Below are positions 25,097 through 37,695 of a DNA stretch of 64,000 bases, in pieces. This DNA comes from Adenanthera pavonina (Eukaryota > Streptophyta > Magnoliopsida > Fabales > Fabaceae): positions 24,600,501-24,664,500 of the forward strand of contig JAIVEN010000011.1 of assembly GCA_026686845.1 (NCBI GenBank), given 5' to 3'. Numbering within the stretch: position 1 is the first letter of the stretch; every line of letters starts with the position of its first letter. A program made the position numbers and the translations under genes. The notes beneath the pieces are model-generated. The model saw only the letters and a program-made list of their open reading frames with translations, was not told the DNA's origin and did not search any database.

Positions 25097-26970
25097 TGTT
25101 AAAGTATGTGTGTATGTGTCAAAAGAGAAAGTTTAAAGTCCCACATTGTTCAAACCAGTGAAGGCCTTAGTGTATATATATTAACTGTGTTTATTGGAGA
25201 GCAAAATGGGTTTAGAGGAAAAAGTAGGCTCACGCGTACAACAACGGGCCACTACAGTTGAAATCCATTGATTCCCCCCGAGTGCGTGCTAGATTATACA
25301 TGGTGTTGGATACTTTTTGTCGTTACACTACAACATTTTTTGCATACAGTAACGATGAAAAAATGTAACTATAAAGCAAAAAACTATTGCCAATAACTAT
25401 AGGCAATAGTTTTTGGACATAGATTTAGTTAGCGTTATCTATTATCTAAGGCAACGGTTTTTTAGACTTTATAGCCATGGATGACAAAATTGTTGCCTAT
25501 TGTTTGACAATAGGCAATGGTTTTGTGTGCTCAATTTGACAACAATTTTTAGTTGTTAGCACCTTTGCCAACATTTTTAACTGTTGCTTATAATTTTAAT
25601 GGCAACAGTTTTCCTACTGTAACTAGCTAACTAAGGCAACAATTTTTTAAATGTTTCCAGTTTATGACCATTGCATAAAATAATCCATTATTACATTATA
25701 TCATGGTCCTATCACATTTTGAACTCATGACCTCTTTCATTCTTAAATGTTCAGTGACCATGCCTCCAAAGTGTCCTATTTGTTAATTTATGGTAATATT
25801 TAAGAAATATATATATATATTATACAATTGAATATTTGAGGAAAATATTTCATCCTATAATAATATAATGAGATCAAACTTGATACATTATTAAAGAAAA
25901 CAAATCCATCTACCACTTTACCATAATAATTATAGCCTACGATAATAGTTTATTTTGCAACAAGTATAAAAGTGTTGCCTAAGATATGAATAGGCAACAA
26001 TTTTCTTGATGTAACTATTAGCCTTAGCTTTAAAGAACACAAAATTGAGTAATGCTTGAAAATTGTTGCCTAAAGTAATATAAACAACGATTTTGTACTT
26101 GTTATCTGATATTGTTTAAATAAACAACATACAATACTCGTTGCCTATTGGGTAAACCATTCCCATTAATGTTAGGCAACAGTTTACTCGCGTTGCTTAA
26201 ATAGAGAACTTATAGGCAACAAGTATTGTTTGTTACTTATTTTAATGATAGAAGACAATAGGTAAAAAACTGTCATGTATTTTACTTTAGGCAATAGTTT
26301 TCAAGCATTACTCAATATTTGTTCTTTAAAGTTAAAACTAATATTACACTAAGAAAACTGTTGCCTATTCATATTTTAGGCAACACTTTTTAACCTGTTG
26401 CAAAATTAACTGTTGCGGTAGGACAAAAATGTTGCAGTGTTACCGAAAATTATTTTTTAGAAAAAACAAAAATTTAAATAGCCTTCCAAAAAATCCATGT
26501 TTTTAAGGATTTAGTTATGAGTTCATGGTTTCTGAGCATTGGTCATTCATTCTTAGTTGGTGTTAAAATGTTTCTAAACATTTCTAAACATTGGTTATTC
26601 ATTCTTATCTGGTATTATTTTTTTAATTTAATTAATTCCCTTTGTTGGAAACCACCCAACGTTTAAAAATGTCCTCATTAATGTCATTAAACAAGATCCA
26701 ACATTCAGTTGCTTCTGGTACCTATAAATAAAGAGGCTCAATCAGAAGCTCAGTACACCGAGCTCACGGACATCTTCGAAGCTTTCCTCTTTCTCTCTGA
26801 CTTCTTCTGAGTTTATAGTTTTCTGCTGTTCTACTTGTTTGTGACTCCACAGAGGAATCCATTCAATCCTAGGGAGTTTCATCTTGTGGTGAAATAACTT
26901 TTAATGACAGTGTCCTTGTGCATGGCTTAGATTATTTTTATCCAAATGAATTTTTAATTTGCAGCTTACA
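25097..26970 (+). repeat. 3' LTR of copia A, interrupted by a CACTA element
   Basis: It starts TGTTAAAGTATG and ends GCAGCTTACA, next to AAGAG. Without the nested element and its duplication it is about 757 bp and aligns with the left LTR. Confidence 0.9.
25326..26439. mobile_element. Small non-autonomous CACTA transposon with a foldback core
   Basis: The termini are CACTACAACATTTTTTG and, read on the minus strand, CACTGCAACATTTTTGTC. It is flanked by a TTA 3-bp duplication (25323-25325 and 26440-26442), as expected for the CACTA superfamily. It is 1114 bp with no coding capacity. The motif TTGCCTA/TAGGCAA recurs many times. Positions 25948-26411 form a long inverted repeat: arms of about 150 bp (25948-26097 against about 26255-26411) with further pairing inside the loop. 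Confidence 0.9.
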
Positions 26971-27166
26971 AAGAGTTGGGTTCTATTCTTCATGGATAGC
27001 AGCATCCAAAACCTTACACTACCATCATCCTTCCCATTTCCAAATTCACAGGCATCCCTCGTTCTCTCTCTTTCTCCTTCAAAAAGCTAAGGTCTTATGT
27101 TAGCTTCTTCAATGTTAGCTAACTTCTTATTTAATTAAGGTCTGAATTTCCTTATGTTTTGTATAG
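26971..27166. other. Short segment between copia A and the chromovirus region
   Basis: It starts with the AAGAG duplication of copia A. It is CT-rich in the middle and has no coding evidence. It should be continuous with 9163-9840 once copia A is removed, so it may be part of the same host element. Confidence 0.4.
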
Positions 27167-27676
27167 TGTAACATCCTACAATTGAAAGACCCACACCTAG
27201 GGGCTAAGACATAACATCTACCAAGAACAAGGCCAAAATCACAAGAAACCAGAAGGCAAAGGTGTTGCTACGGCGAGGGATGCTTATGAATGAACAAAGA
27301 AAAAGATAAGAATACACAGCACTGTAGTTTGAGTTATGGGGTCATGACGCCACTTGTTGAAAACTTATCAGCAATTTTACTAATAATTTGGCCTAATTTC
27401 TAATGTGAATATCTTTCTATCTGGACCTCCGATTGGTGTGATTCCAATACTTACAAGTCACTGTACACCTTCTCAAACTATTGACACCAAACTTGCTTCA
27501 AAATTCCTCTATATGGAGATTTTGGTCACTCATGACCGAAATGGTCACTTTTATACTAAAACTTAACATTAACATTACCGAAACACAAACCATTGACCTT
27601 TTGGTTGCCAAACCTTTCCTAATAGGTCACAAATAGTACAAGGACATTGTTCAAGGAGTTGACACCCTAGGAAAAC
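27167..27676 (-). repeat. Fragment of a diverged chromovirus LTR
   Basis: It starts TGTAACATCCTAC and follows the same order of landmarks as the minus-strand LTRs at 9887 and 49068 (CTCCGATTG, then TATGGAGATT, then a GGTCACTTTTATAC stretch), but is strongly diverged. It stops where the chromovirus begins at 27677. Its remaining part was not found on the other side. Confidence 0.55.
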
Positions 27677-28845
27677 TATAACACCCCTCATGACATCGTT
27701 TTGACATTATGTGCAAAACCGGAGGAAACATGATGGAGGAAGGCTCAAGTGGAGGAAAATAGGGCTTCACACCGTGGCTTGAAGCAGGGCTGCCACTGTA
27801 GACTTATCAGAGGTCACAGCAAGAGTTAGGATTTCATTTAAATTAGAAACATTTCAGACAAACAGAAAGAAAGAAATGAAGGAGAGCGACGGAGAAGAAT
27901 GGAGGAGCTGTACTAGGGTTTGCTGTGTTCGGCTCTGGGAGTGATTTTCAGACCTTGGAAACTTGGATTCACATTGGTAAGTGATTTCTACTCCTTCCTC
28001 TCCATTTTTCTTCTGTTGAACTTAGGGTTTTTCAGTTGTATGTTGGGTTTTCAGATTTGGGCTGAAATCCACTGATTGAAATGGATGATATAGGGTTAAG
28101 GAAGTGTGTTTTGGTGTTCTTGTTGCTTGGGTTTGAGTTTTGAAGGGTATGTGTATGATTTGAGCTTAACTCTAGGTTGTTTTCGGTTAGGGCTCTTGGG
28201 AATTCGAAGTGTATGTGGTTGAGTAGTGTTTGAATGGTCTCTAAGAACTTATTGATGCATGAAAGGGGTATTGGAACCTTGGGTTAAACTAAAGTAGTTA
28301 AATTGTGATGTTTGGCTTATTGGTATATTTGGTTAATTAAGGTATTATGGTATTGTTATGGTTGTTTGGCTACTCGGGAAAGATTAGTCATGGGATTGGT
28401 GTTCACGAAAGCTTATGGAACCCGTGTGCGTGTGATAACGACAATTGAGGTGACTGGGTGTTTGTTTGTATTGTATTGTTTATATTGGATGATAGTAAGT
28501 ATATTTGTGTATATATGCATTTTTCTTTCATACCACGATATTGATGTGTTTGTGTGTACTATTTTCTACATATCGTGATATACATACAGCTAGATGATAA
28601 TTATGAGTATGATGATGATTACATATGTGATGATGATATTGATATTATATGACATGATGCATAGCATGACATTGAGATCATGATGATTATTATATGATAA
28701 TACATGAGCATCACCACATGGCATTATGGGATTGTGATATATGGCGGATTGGGTGGCGATGATGTGATGATGATATGATATATGATGATATATATGTTAT
28801 GGAGGATTAGGATGGAATATATATATATATGTTTGGGATGATAAG

Positions 28846-31395
28846 TGTAACACCTCTCTTATGGACCTATTTTCCATGTATTTAATCCTTCCAAAGTCTA
28901 TTTATATTGTAGTAGGATCTTGAATCACAATAAATGCCTTAATAAAATTTTTCCAACTTTGGGCACTATTCATTTAATCGAATTTATTTATTACGATTAA
29001 ATTTCAAAAAATCATAACTAATCAATAAAAATCGTATGCATGTGATTTAAGTCTCTAAGGATAACTTATAACTTTATCTACTTGGGAAAAATATAAGTTA
29101 GAGCAATGATAGTACTGATCTATATAACAAACTTTGTGAATTTTCACATTTTATACGAAAACTGCAAAATAATCATTTTAATTGGGATTAAATATAGAAA
29201 TCCACCAAATATTGTACACACATCCAGTATGAATGCTCTTTGGACCATTGGAGAGCTCTTCCTATCTACTTTTAAACCATTTACATCATTCATATTTTAT
29301 ACATCAAAAGTCCAAATAGTGGCATGTTTACTCTACACAGGTCAAGATGACATTTTGCCTCTTACTACTTTACCAAACAAAAGCCATAAAATATTTACAT
29401 GACCATACATCATTTTCATACTATACCATACTTTAGCTAAGACCTAAGGCCTCATAAAAAGTTGAAGATACATACTTAACATTACATTTACAAAATTTAC
29501 ACAAAAGGTCAAAGCTCATGGCCAATGCTAGAATTATCAAGTTAATGGCCAAATTCTTTCTCCTTTCCTTTCTGTTCCTTGGTGGTCTTGCCATTGTTGC
29601 TACCTATTCATGGTTAATATTTGGGAGGGTGAGATTCAAAGAATCTTAGTAGTTAACACCCAACATGCCATCACATCATCACATTAAGCATGAAAACATC
29701 AAGATAACACATTTTGAATACATTAACACATTTGCATCATATGAATTCATAAAATTTTCGGCAGAGTTTCATTTTGAAAAATGGACATCCCGGGGTCTCA
29801 ATACCCCTCAATCAACTCAGTCAATACACATAAATCATCTCAAAATATCATTGCAATGATATGACAAGGCATAAAGCACATTGAAAACAAACATGATAAT
29901 ATAATGTTAGTATGGGAAATTAACTACCTTAAGATGCTCCCTTGCTTTTCAAACTTGGTCCACCACTTTTTAAGCTTTCCACAACCTTGTTGAACCTATG
30001 CACATCATCATTGGACCAATTTAGCCATTGGTTTTTCAGAATTATGCAATACCATACACACTAAAATCCAAATTTTTCACTTAATTCTCCTTTGATCTTT
30101 CTTTGTACAACACACTTGTTCTTAAGGTTTTAGACCATGGGGAATCAATTTTTGAGGTCAAAATCATGAAATTAAAACTCTAAATACTTCCCCTGTTCTG
30201 ACCAAAATCTGACCTAAGTGATTGGAAAATATTTCCTTCAAATCACTACAAACCATCCATGGATTCATGCTTTTAGTATCTAGTCTATGCTTTTCCGAAG
30301 TTTAATGGTTCAAAACTCATTTCTATGCTAAAATCCCAATTCGGCCGAAACCCTAAGATGGAAAAGAAGCAAAGTAAACCATAAAACATGCTTTGAAAGC
30401 CATAGATAGTAAGCTTAAGGTTGTAACATAGAAGCTTACCGATTTGTGCTTCAATTTTCCTTTGATTTCTCTTCCTTTTTCTCTTTGTCTTGCATTTTTT
30501 CTGGTTTGTTTTAGGCTTCTGGTTAATGCATGAATGGTAAGGAATGAGAAGGGTTTAAGTGGTTAATTATATGCTTAAGTAAGTAACTAATCATGGTTAC
30601 TTTTTGCTAATCCTCGATTACTTTATTTTATACTTCTTTGAGAAGTTTTCCTCCAAAAATCATTAAATATTTGAGACTTTTGGGCTGCAGCAAATCACGC
30701 ATGAGAGAGAGGGAAGTGTGCCAAAAATTGCCCAATTTTCCTAACCCTGATATACCTAAATCCGGGTACTTTTTAATCGTACCGATAAAATTATTTTTAT
30801 AGTAATTTAGCATTTTTGGGATACAAGACTATTCTAATTTTATTTTTATATTTCCATAATTATCTTATCCCAAATAGTATCTATGTATGGCCTATATCCT
30901 GTCTCGATTTCTTTTTAACCATTGGTAGGGCCCACAGTTTGCTTTATCAGTTTATTATTACTTTTGGACACTCGATACTGATTATTTCTTTATTCTTGAA
31001 TATTAACCCTTCGTGCCATAAACCATTGGATTTCTCTCATCGAGAGCTTCATTTTGACAGTAATTTCACATATTTACAAAATTGCCCTTTGTACGGGGTT
31101 AAATTATAATTTCTAAAACTTTTAGGTCATTAGGTGTAATTTTTCCCAAGGATGTTCTATTTCTTTCTCCACATAATTTTAATAATTTTGGGACATATAT
31201 GTCATTTTTATATTTCTAGGGGCAAAAATATAATTTTCATATTTTTCCGTCCAATCGAGAAAAAATGATCTCTTTACCCTATTTCAGGCAAAACGTTGTT
31301 TGTCCGTTTTTGTGAATTCCTTGAATATTTTTACGTTATCATCAATTATGTCCTCTTTTATCACTTAGTATGCAGTAAAATTTTGGGATATTACA
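28846..31395 (-). mobile_element. Solo LTR of a second gypsy-type family (here called L2)
   Basis: It is 2550 bp, TGTAACACC to ATATTACA, with a perfect ATAAG duplication (28841-28845 and 31396-31400). It is homologous over long stretches to 58265-61148, for example around 30806-30900 against 60600-60700, and to the reverse of 53284-54210. Orientation is inferred from the stem-loop GTGAGATTC...GAATCTTAGTAG at 29629-29652, which has this strand in minus-oriented LTRs of the other families. No internal region or genes are present. Confidence 0.88.
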
Positions 31396-31456
31396 ATAAG
31401 GATGAATTAAATATGTTAGGGAGGATAAAGATGGGATCCCTGTAGCTAAATCTCCT

Positions 31457-33995
31457 TGTAACAGCCCTCATGACACTTGTTTTTGCCATTGTGTGCAGAA
31501 TCAGAGGAAACAAGATGAAGGAAGGTTCAAATGGAGAAGAAATGAGCTCCACGTCGCCGCGAGAGCCAATTCCAGTGGCATTTTCCAGCTGAAATTGATA
31601 GTGCCACAACGAGACTTATTTGGAGCTGCGACGAAAGTCGAGAAATTGGTTTTAAATTAGAATCATTTCAGACGAAAAGAAAAGAAAGAAATAGAGGGAG
31701 CGATGAAGAAGGCACGATGAGCTCTGCTAGGGTTCGAGCCGACAAATGAGAGTTTTTTCTGGCTTCCAAGAGCTTTGATTTTGGTTGGTAAGTGATCCCT
31801 ACTCCTCCCTCTCCATTTTCTTCAGTTTAAACTTGGAATTTTTCGGGTATAAGTTGGGATCTTTGATTTTGGTCGAATCCCACCAATTGAAATGGATGAA
31901 ATAGGGTTGATGGAGTGTGATTTGGTATGTATGTTGCTTATATGTGAGTTTTGAAGGGATTATGCATGATTTGAGCTTAACCCTAGGTTGTTTTTGGTTA
32001 GGGCTCTTGGGAATCCAAATTGTATGGGATTGATTAGTGTTTGAATGGTTCCTATGAGCTTAATAATGTATGAATATGGGGTTGGAACCATGGGTTAGGC
32101 CTAAATGGATGAATTGTGGTTTTTGATCAAGTGGTATGTTATGTTAATTGAAGTATTATATTATCGTAGTGGATTGACTGGCTAATTAGAAGCACATAGT
32201 TCATGATTGGGGTGCTCGGGAGGCTTGCCTAAGCCCCTGTGTACGTGGTGTTGACAACCTGAGGTAACCGGGTGTTTGTTTGTATTGTATTGTTTATATT
32301 GTATGATAATACATATATTTGTGTATATATGCATGTTTCTTTCATACCATGATACAGATGTGTTTGTGTGTGTACTGTTTTCTATATATTATGGTATACA
32401 CATAGCTAGATGATGACTATGATAATTATGATGATGATTAGAGATGATGATGTTGATGTGACATGATATGATGCATAACATGACATTGTGATCATGATGA
32501 TTATTATATGATAATACATGAGCATCACCATATGGCATTATAAGATTGTGATATATGGCGGATTGGGTGGTGATGATGTGATGACGATATGATATATGAT
32601 GATATATGTTAGGAAGGATAAGGATGGAATATATATATGTTAGGGAGGATAAGGATGGAATATATATATGTTAGGGAGGATAAGGATGGGATCCTTGCGG
32701 CTAAATCACCTCCTATGGCCAGGAGGGGAAAGGTGAGCAATGGACTGCACCTTCCCTAAATTGCTACCAATTCGTGGTAGGAAAGGGGAAGGAAAGCCAC
32801 AGTTCGAATGTTAGTATTACCTTTGGTTGGGTGCACTAGTGGGAGGTGAGCTTGGTAATATCCCAGAATCAATCTTCACCGACTGTTGGAAGGAAATTAC
32901 CTATACGAAATGTCCTGTTATCAAGATAGCCAGTGGTTCTAGTTATGTGCGAGGGAGACATGCATTGCATTCATTTCACATTGCATTCATGGATTGTATG
33001 AGATATATATATATATATGTGTAGATGTGTGTGGTTATCCCTGGTTACTGAGACACTTTCTCACACCCCCTCCATGACTAACCTTTCAGGTGAAGACTCT
33101 GGTTCTAATTCGGAAAAGATCAAGGAGTTAGCGGTCTTTCCATCCTCGGGAATTCCAAGTGTATTTAGTTGTTATAATTTAGTTTATGAAATTCTATGCC
33201 AAGTAGGTAGTTATAGTCTGGTTGCCTAGATTAGAGTCATGAGAGTACCATCTGTATGTTATGGGATGATAGTGATGTTGATTGATGTTATGCGAGATAT
33301 GTATAGGTGTTGAATGGTTTAGACATGTGATGTTGATAATGGACCTCGGTATGAGTCGTTGATGTAGAAGTAGGTGTCTATGAACTAGAATGGCCATATG
33401 TGGGAGCCCAAAGGTGGTTTTGGGCCATGTCTGTGAGTTTAAGACATATAGCCTATTGTATGATGATGGGGTTCAAGGGGGTCAAATCTCAGAGGAATGA
33501 TTCCCTTGAAATGAAACCTTTTTGAACAGGTTGGTTAAACCAAATAGGACTTGAGTGAATGGTCCCTGAGTGTCCATTTGCCTTGGGTGGCGATTGGAGC
33601 TGATAGGTTGTGAGTTTTGGTCAAAAATTGGAAAAAATTGTGTTAGGTGTCCAGAATCTCCAAATGAGGTTGGATTGAGTGGAATTGGTACCCATGGTTA
33701 GATAATGATGAGAATGACCTGCAGGAGTTAGAATCAGGTCAATCGGAGGTCAAACCAAGGAGTTATGTGCAGCGGAAGTTAGTTTGAAAAATCAGCAATT
33801 TACTGATATGGGAACTGGTGCGGAGGCCACAGTGCCACTGTAGCAGGCCACAGCTCTAGCCTAAATTATGGTGTTTGTTGTTTGTTACTTGAAGTTTTAG
33901 TGTTCTGAGAGATTAAGGTTAGAGTAGTTTGATTGTATTGAATGCATTTAAAACTATTTGGTCAAGATTGGAGGTTTTTTTTTTAGGGTGTTATA
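31457..33995 (+). mobile_element. Solo LTR of the chromovirus family nested in the chromovirus 5' LTR
   Basis: It is 2539 bp, TGTAACAGCCCTCATGAC to AGGGTGTTATA, flanked by CTCCT (31452-31456) and CTTCT (33996-34000), four of five matching. It repeats the features of the surrounding LTR, including TAAGGATGGAATATATAT repeats at 32615-32690 and the stem-loop at 33044-33066. Confidence 0.83.
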
Positions 33996-35292
33996 CTTCT
34001 TTTCTGGCTATGAAGGGAATGACGCGCAGTGGACTGTACCTTTCCTAAATCACCATCAATTTGTGATGGTCCAGAGGAAGGAGAACCATGGTCCAAACAT
34101 TTGTGTTATCTTTGACCGGGTGCACAAATAGGAGGTGAGCTTGGTGATGTTCCGAAATTAGTCTTCACTGATTGTTGGAAGGGAATTACTTATATGAAAT
34201 GTCCTGTTATGATGATAGCCCGGGGTTTTAACTATATGTGAGAAAGACATGCATTCCATTCATTTCACATTGCATCCATGAGACTGTATGAGATATATAT
34301 AGTTATATATATGTGTATGTGTGATTGTCCTCGGTTATTGAGACATTATCTCACACCCCTCTCTCATGACAAACCTTTTAGGTAACAGTTCTGGTACTAG
34401 TCCGGAGAAGACGCGTGAGTAGCATTGGACGTGGGGATACTAGGTCTATGTAGCCTGTGTGTAATTTGGGATATGTAACTTGTGCCAAGTAGGATAGAAT
34501 GTTTTGTAATGGATAAATGTTGTATGTAGGGTGATGTATGTGGAATTGTGTTGTATGTGCTGTGTATGCTGGATGGTGGTGTATATGTGACTCGGGGTAT
34601 TGAGGTGTCAGTGTGGTAATATTTGTGAGCCCATGGGTGGAATTGGGCCTTGTTTGTGTGTTTTAAGGCAAGTAGCCCAATTTGTCAATTGGGGTTCAAG
34701 AGGGTCAAATCTAAAAGGAATGGTTCCTTTGAGGTGAAACCTCTTTGAACAAGTTGTTTGAGTGGCTTTGGACCTGTTTGGATGGTCCCGAGTGGTTGAA
34801 TTACCTTTGGTGACAAATAGGAGTTGTGAGTTATGAGTTTTGGTCAAAAAGTGGCCAAAATGGTGTCAAGTGTCCAGGATCTCCATACGGAGTTGGATTA
34901 AGGTGAAAGGTATTTATGGATAGATTGAGAGTAGATTGACTTGTATGAGTTGGATCAGGTCAATCGGAGGTTGGACCATACAATTATGCACATTGGAAGT
35001 TCACCACGGTATTGGATTTTTATTGGTGTGGAAACCAGCATGGGGCGCCGTGGCACCAGGAAGCAGGCCATGGCGCCAAAGAGTCCAGTAGCAAGTGAAA
35101 AAAAATGGGAGGTTTGGAGCCATGGCGGTACTGTAGCGGCCACAGCCCCAGCTCTGATTTTGATGTTATTTGGTTGGTTTCCGCTGCTATAAAGTCTTGG
35201 GAGGTTATTTTGAGATATTTGGATTGTGTTTGGTTGGATTTTGAAGTTTGTGGTCAAGTCTGGAGGTGTTCGGAGATAGGGTATTACAATTT

Positions 35293-35304
35293 TGGTATCA
35301 GAGC
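35293..35304 (+). other. tRNA-Met primer-binding site of the chromovirus
   Basis: TGGTATCAGAGC lies four bases after the TATTACA end of the 5' LTR. It fixes the element's orientation and the LTR boundary. Confidence 0.95.
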
Positions 35305-35883
35305 AATGGTTTTGGGCTATTGTTTCTGCTTGAAGTACTACTTGGCACAATTTTAAATACTTAGACTATGTTCCCACTGCAATGCTAGTCCAGAACCATA
35401 TAACTGAATGTGTTGTTGCTTATGTGTAGGAAGAATGTCTCAGAGAGGAAGACCGAGTAACAATGATCTTGTGAGACAGATGCATGAGATGTTGGCTGGC
35501 CTCAGTAATCAAGTAAATACTCAGGGGGAGATGTTAAACAGGTTGCAAGAGCAAATGAATAGGTAGGAACAGGGTGATATGAATGAAGAGGCTAGCTTGT
35601 TTGTGGACTGGAACGCAGGAGACGATATGAATGAGAATGCGGTGGAACCTGAGAGAGCCTCAAAAGTTGAAAGAAGGGGTATCTCTTCACAGTTGAAGGA
35701 CTTTCAGAAGTTTAATCCCCTGGCTTTTGAAGGTACCATGGATGTTTTCCAAGCTAAGAATTGGATAGAATAATTGGAGAACTTTTTTAGTGTGATGGAT
35801 TGCACCTCAAAGCAAAGGGTGCAACTGGCAGAGTTTAGGCTTGAGAAGAAGGCCAAGCGTTGGTGGAGGAGTATTCTCCCGAG

Positions 35884-37695
35884 TGTTGAAGCGATAAATC
35901 CTCCTATTGTTAATTCAAATGTGTAATGATTCTAAAACAAATGAGCTTGGAAGATCCAATATCAAAGGAACACAAGTGAAATGAAGAACAAAGTTTTGAG
36001 TTTCTGATTGATTGAAGAACCATCTCACAAACTTGAGGAAATTATCTGTAAAAGAAGATAGTTGAGCTTTGAATTTCAGCTAACCCAATATTAAATGAGA
36101 TGACTAATTGAATGATTAATTATTAGCTCATGATTTCAAAATGGTTTTCAAGAAAAGAGCTATCTAATGAGGATAAAGCTTCAATTTCAAATTGGTTCTA
36201 AGTGTTCAATTGGTTTTCATGAAAATGTTTTAGCTTATAGGGATAAGATCTCAATTTCAAAGATGTTTCTAAGTGTTTTCCTTATTTTCAAGACAATATC
36301 TTACCTTATACGCATAACCATTTAAGGTTATAGGGATAAAGACTCAATCTCAAAGCTTTTCTAAAGTCCATTCTTTAATTTCACGAAAAGGGATTGAGAT
36401 TATCCGCATAACACAGCTTAGGGATCAAGTTCTCATGTCTATCTAGGAGGTTATCCTGATAAGGTAGGCAACTTATTAGCATAACATAGTAAATAGTAAA
36501 GAAAAGTGGTACTGTGTAGCCCGTTATTCGCATAATCTATGGAGGTTATCCATATAATGTGTGTCATAAAGTACTTGCACTCCTTGAGTAAATAGGTTAT
36601 CCATATAACCAAGGGAGGTTATCCGCATAACCTATATTTCAAAATACTTGAAATATCCTCGGGTAAATAGGTTATCTGCATAACCAAGGAAAGTTATCCA
36701 CATAACCTATATTTCAAAATACTTGAACTATCCTCGGCTAAACAGGTTATCCACATAACCAAGGAAGGTTCTCCACATAACCTATATTTCAAAATACTTG
36801 AACTTTCCTCATATAAATAGGTTGTCCGCATAACCTTGGGAGGTTATCCCGATAACCTAAGCTTCACGAAAATTCAGTTTGAGAAAAACTTAACGTTATC
36901 CTAATAAGAAAGTGGGTTTTCAAGAAAATGATTATGAGCTAAAACTTAGTCATTCTAGGCAGTGAGTTATCCGTAAAACCTAACTAGGTTATCTGCATAA
37001 TAAAAAGCTCCACGTTAAAAACAAAAGCAAATAGTTACCTGTTATTCACATAACTTGAGGAGGTTATCTGCATAACCACTGGCAGATGTATTTATGCGGT
37101 AGATGAACAACTATTTTATTGAGAGTAACGGCTAATCTTTATTTCCAACAGATAGTTCTACCGTAAGACTATAAATAGGACCTCACTTAAGTTATTAAAG
37201 GGGGAGAAAAACAATATTCACGCCAAAACTCTGTTGATTCATTTATTAATTCATTCAAAGCTCAACTACCCTTTGTTTTACTCATTCATTGTATCTCAAC
37301 TTTCATATCTACTCTTTTGAGAGAGTTTTCATTATGTAAAACATCTATACACTTGTAGAGGGTACTTAGTGTGAGATTACACTAAGGGAGATAGTCTTAC
37401 TCTTAAGTGAGAAGAGTAAGAAAACTTGTTTTAGTCTGAAGTTTGGGCTAGTGTTGTACTGTGGTCATTGCATGAACCCATTCAAATCTTGCAAGAGATA
37501 GTGAACAAATCTCAAGTGGTGGCTTATGGACTGGACGTAGGTCAAGTGGAATAGACTGAACTTGGATAAACTACTGAGTTCTCTTCCCTTTGCTCTTTAA
37601 CTTTTATACTCTATTTTTAGTTACCTTTTTAGTATCATTATTGTGTTTCATCTTTGCAGAAAAATTTCAATCTTCCTAATTTACTCCTTCTTGGG
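35884..37695. mobile_element. Insertion in chromovirus gag, probably a copia-type solo LTR
   Basis: The gag frame continues from I-L-P at 35880 to R-P-A-E-L at 37696, so about 1.8 kb is extra. The left edge begins TGTTGAAG. The right edge (AATTTACTCCTTCTTGGGAG) resembles the ends of copia LTRs. No clean TG...CA pair or target duplication could be fixed; CCGAG against GGGAG is a weak candidate, so the edges may be off by about ten bases. No coding region is seen. The middle carries a palindrome cluster. Confidence 0.5.
36395..37085. repeat. Cluster of about 17 palindromic GGTTATCCGCATAACC-like sites
   Basis: The consensus is GGTTAT-NNNN-ATAACC, an inverted repeat with a 4-base centre. The best copies are near 36619, 36671, 36745, 36843 and 37063, and degenerate copies fill the gaps. 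Several sit in pairs inside ~75-bp imperfect units that also contain ATATTTCAAAATACTTGAA. It is not a CRISPR array because spacing is irregular and the spacers are themselves repeated. Confidence 0.85.

Larger units (their letters stand above)
9841..26970 (+). mobile_element. Ty1-copia retrotransposon (copia A), carrying three nested insertions
   Basis: The element is bounded by a perfect AAGAG duplication (9836-9840 and 26971-26975) and LTRs beginning TGTTA and ending TTACA. Domain order is gag with zinc knuckle, protease, integrase, reverse transcriptase, RNase H, which is the copia order. Removing the nested insertions (9887-12035, 16243-23992, 25326-26439 and their duplications) leaves an element of roughly 6.1 kb, normal for copia. 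Many in-frame stops show it is dead. It is inserted in sequence with CACTA-like character. Confidence 0.92.
27677..35288 (+). repeat. 5' LTR of the chromovirus, split twice
   Basis: The segments 27677-28845, 31401-31456 and 33996-35288 add up to about 2.5 kb. This agrees with the 2539-bp solo LTR at 31457-33995 of the same family. It ends GGTATTACA, four bases before the primer site. ATG/ATA/TATATG-rich microsatellite blocks lie near 28590-28835. Open frames such as one at 28312 recur in the 3' LTR only because the LTRs are homologous. Confidence 0.87.

Noticed and set aside
28312..28578. Hydrophobic 88-codon frame with a similar frame at 52259-52486
   Set aside because: Both lie at the same position of homologous LTRs. 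Similarity follows from LTR homology, and no retrotransposon encodes a protein there.
36395..37085. CRISPR-like array of palindromic repeats
   Set aside because: Repeat spacing is irregular, the intervening DNA is itself repeated, the genome is eukaryotic and no cas gene is present.
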